Source: Sapria himalayana (lineage: Eukaryota > Streptophyta > Magnoliopsida > Malpighiales > Rafflesiaceae). From it: a stretch of 64,000 bases of DNA. The translations under genes were made by a program, and so were the position numbers. A model generated the notes under the pieces. It did no database searches. It saw only the letters and a program-made list of their open reading frames with translations, and was not told the origin of the DNA. Below, piece after piece: positions 60,400 through 64,000 of the stretch (position 1 is the stretch's first letter; each line of letters opens with the position of its first letter). Location of the stretch: assembly GCA_029783825.1 (NCBI GenBank), contig JAREIK010000801.1:9188891-9252890 (forward strand), given 5' to 3'.

Positions 60400-63300
60400 T
60401 TTTTTTTTTTGAATTCTAGCATGGATGATAGCTCTACATAAAAAATGACATATCTGTGTGAAGCTGAATATTTATTTAGAAGTAGTAGATAGAGCACTCA
60501 TTGTTCATAAAGATAATGAAGATATTCATTAATATAGGATATAAAAAATGAAGAGGCATATGAATGAGGATGCATATAATAATCAAGCACAAAAAAAAGT
60601 CTAATCTAAGTAGAGATGCTCTATCTAGAACTAATTGTGGAAAGAAGCAAAAGGATAAATCACATTATACAAAGACTAGAACTTGCATTTGTTGTGTGAA
60701 ATAAAGACATATGGTTTAAGATTGTCCAAAAAATATAGAGGATATACAAAAGCTTATGGCTCAAGTGTGGTTATTTGTGATGACTCATGGAGATGTTTAG
60801 GCTACTTATGATGTCATGATATGTACTCTTTGAATTCATACTTTATTTATTAGTTCCTTTATTGAATTTGGTTCAACTCTCTCTTTTGCTATCATATATT
60901 TTGCTAGTATGTTAACTAATCCAATTTGTAAAATGAACTTCCGATCTATTTGTTACTATTCCTTTGTGAGATTTTACCTTGCTCAAAAAAAATACTTAGA
61001 AATTATTATATAATTATTGGGTATAAAGAGAAGATAGTTGGCTTAATAACTCTTGACTTTCAAAAATTTGATGTTATTCTAGGGATAGATTACTTAACTT
61101 CTTATCATGCCTTTGTAATTTATTATAAAATATGGGTAACATTTAGTGCACATGATTATCCAAGTTTATTTTTGAGCAGAAACATATGGATTGACCATTG
61201 AATATGATATTAGCCTTATGAGATAGTTATATGCTTATCAGAGTTTATGAATGCTTTTTGGTTTATATTGTTGATGAGAAAAATGATTTGATTTTGCAAG
61301 ATACACCCATTATAACAAACTATTTTAATATTATTTCTAAGGGTTTACTAAGCTTGCCACTAAAGGGGGGGATAGGCTTCACTATTGCTTTTGTATTAGG
61401 GAGAACTCATATCTCTAATTCCTCTTTAGGATGGAACATATGATGCTTAAAGAGTTGAAGATTCAACTTCAAAAGTTGATAGATAATGGTTTTATTATGG
61501 CTTGCATCTCACCATGGAGAGATGTTATTTTATTTGTAAAGAAGAATGATAGATCGTTGAGATTCTACATTAATTATAAAAAGTTGAATAGAATGATTGT
61601 GAGGAAAAAGTAATCTCATTCTCATATTTATAATTTATTTTATCAACTTTAGTATGCATGTTTATTATCTAAGATTGATTTGTAGTCTGGTTACCATTGT
61701 GGAGAGTTACAAGTGAAGATATACCCATGACTACTTTTCAAACAAGACTTGGGCATTTTCAGTTTTTTTTTGTTATGCTTTTTGAGTTGACTAATACACC
61801 TATTACTTTTATGGACTTAATGAATAAAATGTTCAATCCCTTTCTAAACTAATTTGTGCTAGTTTTATGGATGATATTCTAGCATACTCGAAGAATAGAG
61901 AGGAGAATGAGCATTATTGGAGTATTCTGCAACATACTCTGGAAAATAAATAATTATATGCAAATATAAAGAAGTGTGAGTTCTATTTAAAAAAAAATAT
62001 TTTTCCACGGGCATATCATAATCAATGATGATATCTCAGCTGATCCTAAAAAGGTAGATATTGTGTCGAATTGGAGAATACCTACTATGATGATTGAGAT
62101 TCGTGCCTTTTTGGGACTGGTTGGGTATCATAGATAGTTTATTGAGAAGTTTTTTAATATCTTTCTATTCTTGACCAGGTTGATTCAAAAAGAAGTTAAG
62201 TTTGAGTGATCTCATGATTGTGAACATAGATTCTAAAAGTTAAAAAATTGATTGAGTTCAGCTATTTTTTTGTCTATTCCTTCAAGTTTATAAGGATATA
62301 TGATTTATGGTGACACCTCTCATTGAGGTTTGGGTTGCATTATTATATAACATGAGAAAATAATCACTCGTGCTTCAAGATAGGTGATATCTTATGAATG
62401 AAATTATCTTTCTAATGACATGTAATTAAATGTGGTTTTTGAACTTAAGTTATGAAGATATTTTATTTTTTGAACTTAGCTGATATCATAAGAATTTCAA
62501 GTATTTAATTTTTCAAAACATATTGAACATGAGGTAGAAAAGGTGGATTGCATTACTTAAGGACTATGTTTGATTTATTCATGATTGCATAGTGGAGGCA
62601 AATATTGTATCTAATGCATTTAATAGAAGATATATTGGTTGCTTAGCATTTGTTAGACGTTGTCAAAGATAAATATTCAAACATTTAAAGAGTTTACAAG
62701 TTCATAGTGTAGTTTTAGATTTGGGAGCTCTTATGGTGAACTTTAGAGTACACCCAAACTTGGTAGGGAAAACTAAAATACTAAAAAAGTATGATGTGCA
62801 ACTAGTGCAACATATGAAAGAAGTTAAGAAAGGTACTAGGACTAACCTTAGCATTTTAGATGATGAGATTTTCAGATTTTCAGATTTGGAACTAAACTGT
62901 GTTAAATAATAGAAATTTAAAGAAAGAGCTATTGGTGGAAGCTCATTGTTAAGTTCGAGATTCACCTAGGAAAGACATAGGTATAGAGATTTGAAGTATA
63001 ATTATTGGTTTCTAGATATAAAGTATATATGATTTTACAAAATCTGTGACAAATATTTGGTAAGTCTATAAGTGAAGATTGAATATCAACAACTAGCTGG
63101 ATGATGACAATGACTTTTTATTCATGAATGGAGATGAGAACATATTCCTATGCACTTTGTGATACTGTTGCTAATAATCTTAAGGGGTAATAATGCTATT
63201 TGAGTGATTGTTGATCCATTGATAATTTTGCTCATTTTCTTTTGATGGAATAAATTTTTCTATGGATCATTAGGCTTCTCTCTATTTTAAAGAGATTTAA

Positions 63301-63475
63301 GATTCCCTAGAGTGTTTGTTTCCTTAATATATGGTATATATCAGCATTTCACCTCTAGGGTTTGGCATAAGCTACATAAAGTATTAGGTACTATGTTAAG
63401 TTTTAGTATTATATTTCATTCACAAACTAATGGCCAATCAGTGAGGATAATTCATATTTTGGAAGATTTGTATTG
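60400..63475 (+). pseudogene. Ty3/gypsy element 4, gag end and pol (protease, RT, RNase H, integrase)
   Basis: In order: a zinc knuckle ICCVK-RHMV-DC near 60,690 and a protease tail FDVILGIDYLTSYHA near 61,060. RT follows with FVKKNDRSLRFYINYKKLN near 61,540-61,590, then LSKIDL-SGYH near 61,660. The catalytic box FMDDILAYSKN is intact at 61,864-61,896. IRAFLGLVGYHR lies near 62,100. RNase H shows GLGCII near 62,330. Integrase is marked by LVEAHC near 62,935, GNNAI-VIVDPL near 63,187 and FHSQTNGQSV near 63,417. Gag and pol belong to one element apparently split by copia element 2. Stops throughout make it inactive. Confidence 0.85.
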
Positions 63476-63479
63476 TATA

Positions 63480-64000
63480 TAATTTGTTTTGATAAACTAT
63501 TTTGTATAATCAAAATATTTTCTATTTCAATATTGTTAATGTTAGTACAAGAAAAAAAATATTGAGAGATTTGGAATATAACAATAATATAATAATGGGG
63601 GTCCCGTTGCTCACTAAGTGGGTCAAAGAAAATTTTGGAGCACAACCCGATCCATCCAAGTAATCAAACCCACTCTGTTATTGAACACCGAGAAACTATT
63701 AATATAAATATTTATTTTTCTTATGTTTTTGGTTGTTGCCATTTTTATATGAGACTGATTATTTTTTATCTTTCTCTTCTACATGATTTTTTCCATGATT
63801 GCTGCTCACAAACTGTACGAGCATTTTTTTTGTTATAATCTATAAACACTAAGTATTTTTCGGGTGGATGTAGCTAGTCATGTTGAATGACTAGTAAACA
63901 CGTTATTTTTGTGTTTCTGATGTGGTTTGATATATCGTGGTTATGGATAAATTATTTGCTATTTTTATTCTTCTTCTGAATCTGTAAAATTACAAACCTT
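63480..64000. other. No gene recognised; start of a repeat cut by the window end
   Basis: AT-rich sequence after the gypsy integrase. The last 40 bases, read in reverse complement, match 27,938-27,975 (TAATTTTACAGATTCAGAAG core). An inverted copy of that repeat therefore begins or ends here. Nothing else is recognised. Confidence 0.45.

Overview
The window looks like nuclear DNA of a flowering plant. It is very AT-rich, CpG-poor in most places, and packed with decayed LTR retrotransposons, a LINE, and hAT, CACTA and fold-back elements. One intact protein gene is recognisable. It has plant-type GT-AG introns and encodes an R2R3-MYB factor of the angiosperm subgroup that holds MYB52, MYB54, MYB56, MYB105 and MYB117. 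I could not place the species. No organelle insertion, rRNA, tRNA or bacterial-type feature was seen.

Layout. 1-20,300 holds three pieces of related Ty3/gypsy elements (about 3.9-5.4 kb, 12.6-15.6 kb and 18.0-19.4 kb), a reverse-strand Ty1/copia remnant (10.9-11.8 kb), and two copies of a long LTR-like repeat (1-1.15 kb and 15.6-17.9 kb). It also holds an old hAT relic (7.0-7.5 kb) and a much fresher hAT element. The fresh one (12,773-13,331) has a perfect 8-bp target duplication and sits inside a gypsy gag region. 20,300-22,770 is the MYB gene with its promoter, three exons and two short introns. 23.4-26.1 kb is a copia gag-protease-integrase remnant broken by a 40-bp-stem hairpin. 27.0-34.4 kb is a second copia element between LTR-like blocks, surrounded by large microsatellite fields. 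35.9-36.4 kb is a fold-back element with a GC-rich core.

36.9-41.4 kb holds reverse-strand CACTA transposase remnants with a 5'-truncated LINE next to or inside them. 43.5-47.1 kb holds two LTR-type repeats. 48.8-52.2 kb is a decayed but structurally near-complete hAT element with its transposase. 52.5-56.4 kb is a CACTA element with matching 25-bp ends and a reverse-strand Transposase_24-like gene. 57.2-63.5 kb is a gypsy element whose gag and pol appear to be separated by an inserted copia element.

The MYB gene is the only unit I would call functional. Everything else is mobile-element sequence with many stops and frameshifts. The least expected pattern is a recurring 8-bp palindrome, GTCATGAC, with TCACGAC and TCATAAC variants. 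It is strung through at least nine separate blocks, mostly in LTR-like sequence. I found no clearly new biological system. The features most worth a second look are those palindrome arrays, the stop-free frame-preserving first intron of the MYB gene, and the hAT family with palindromic internal minisatellites.
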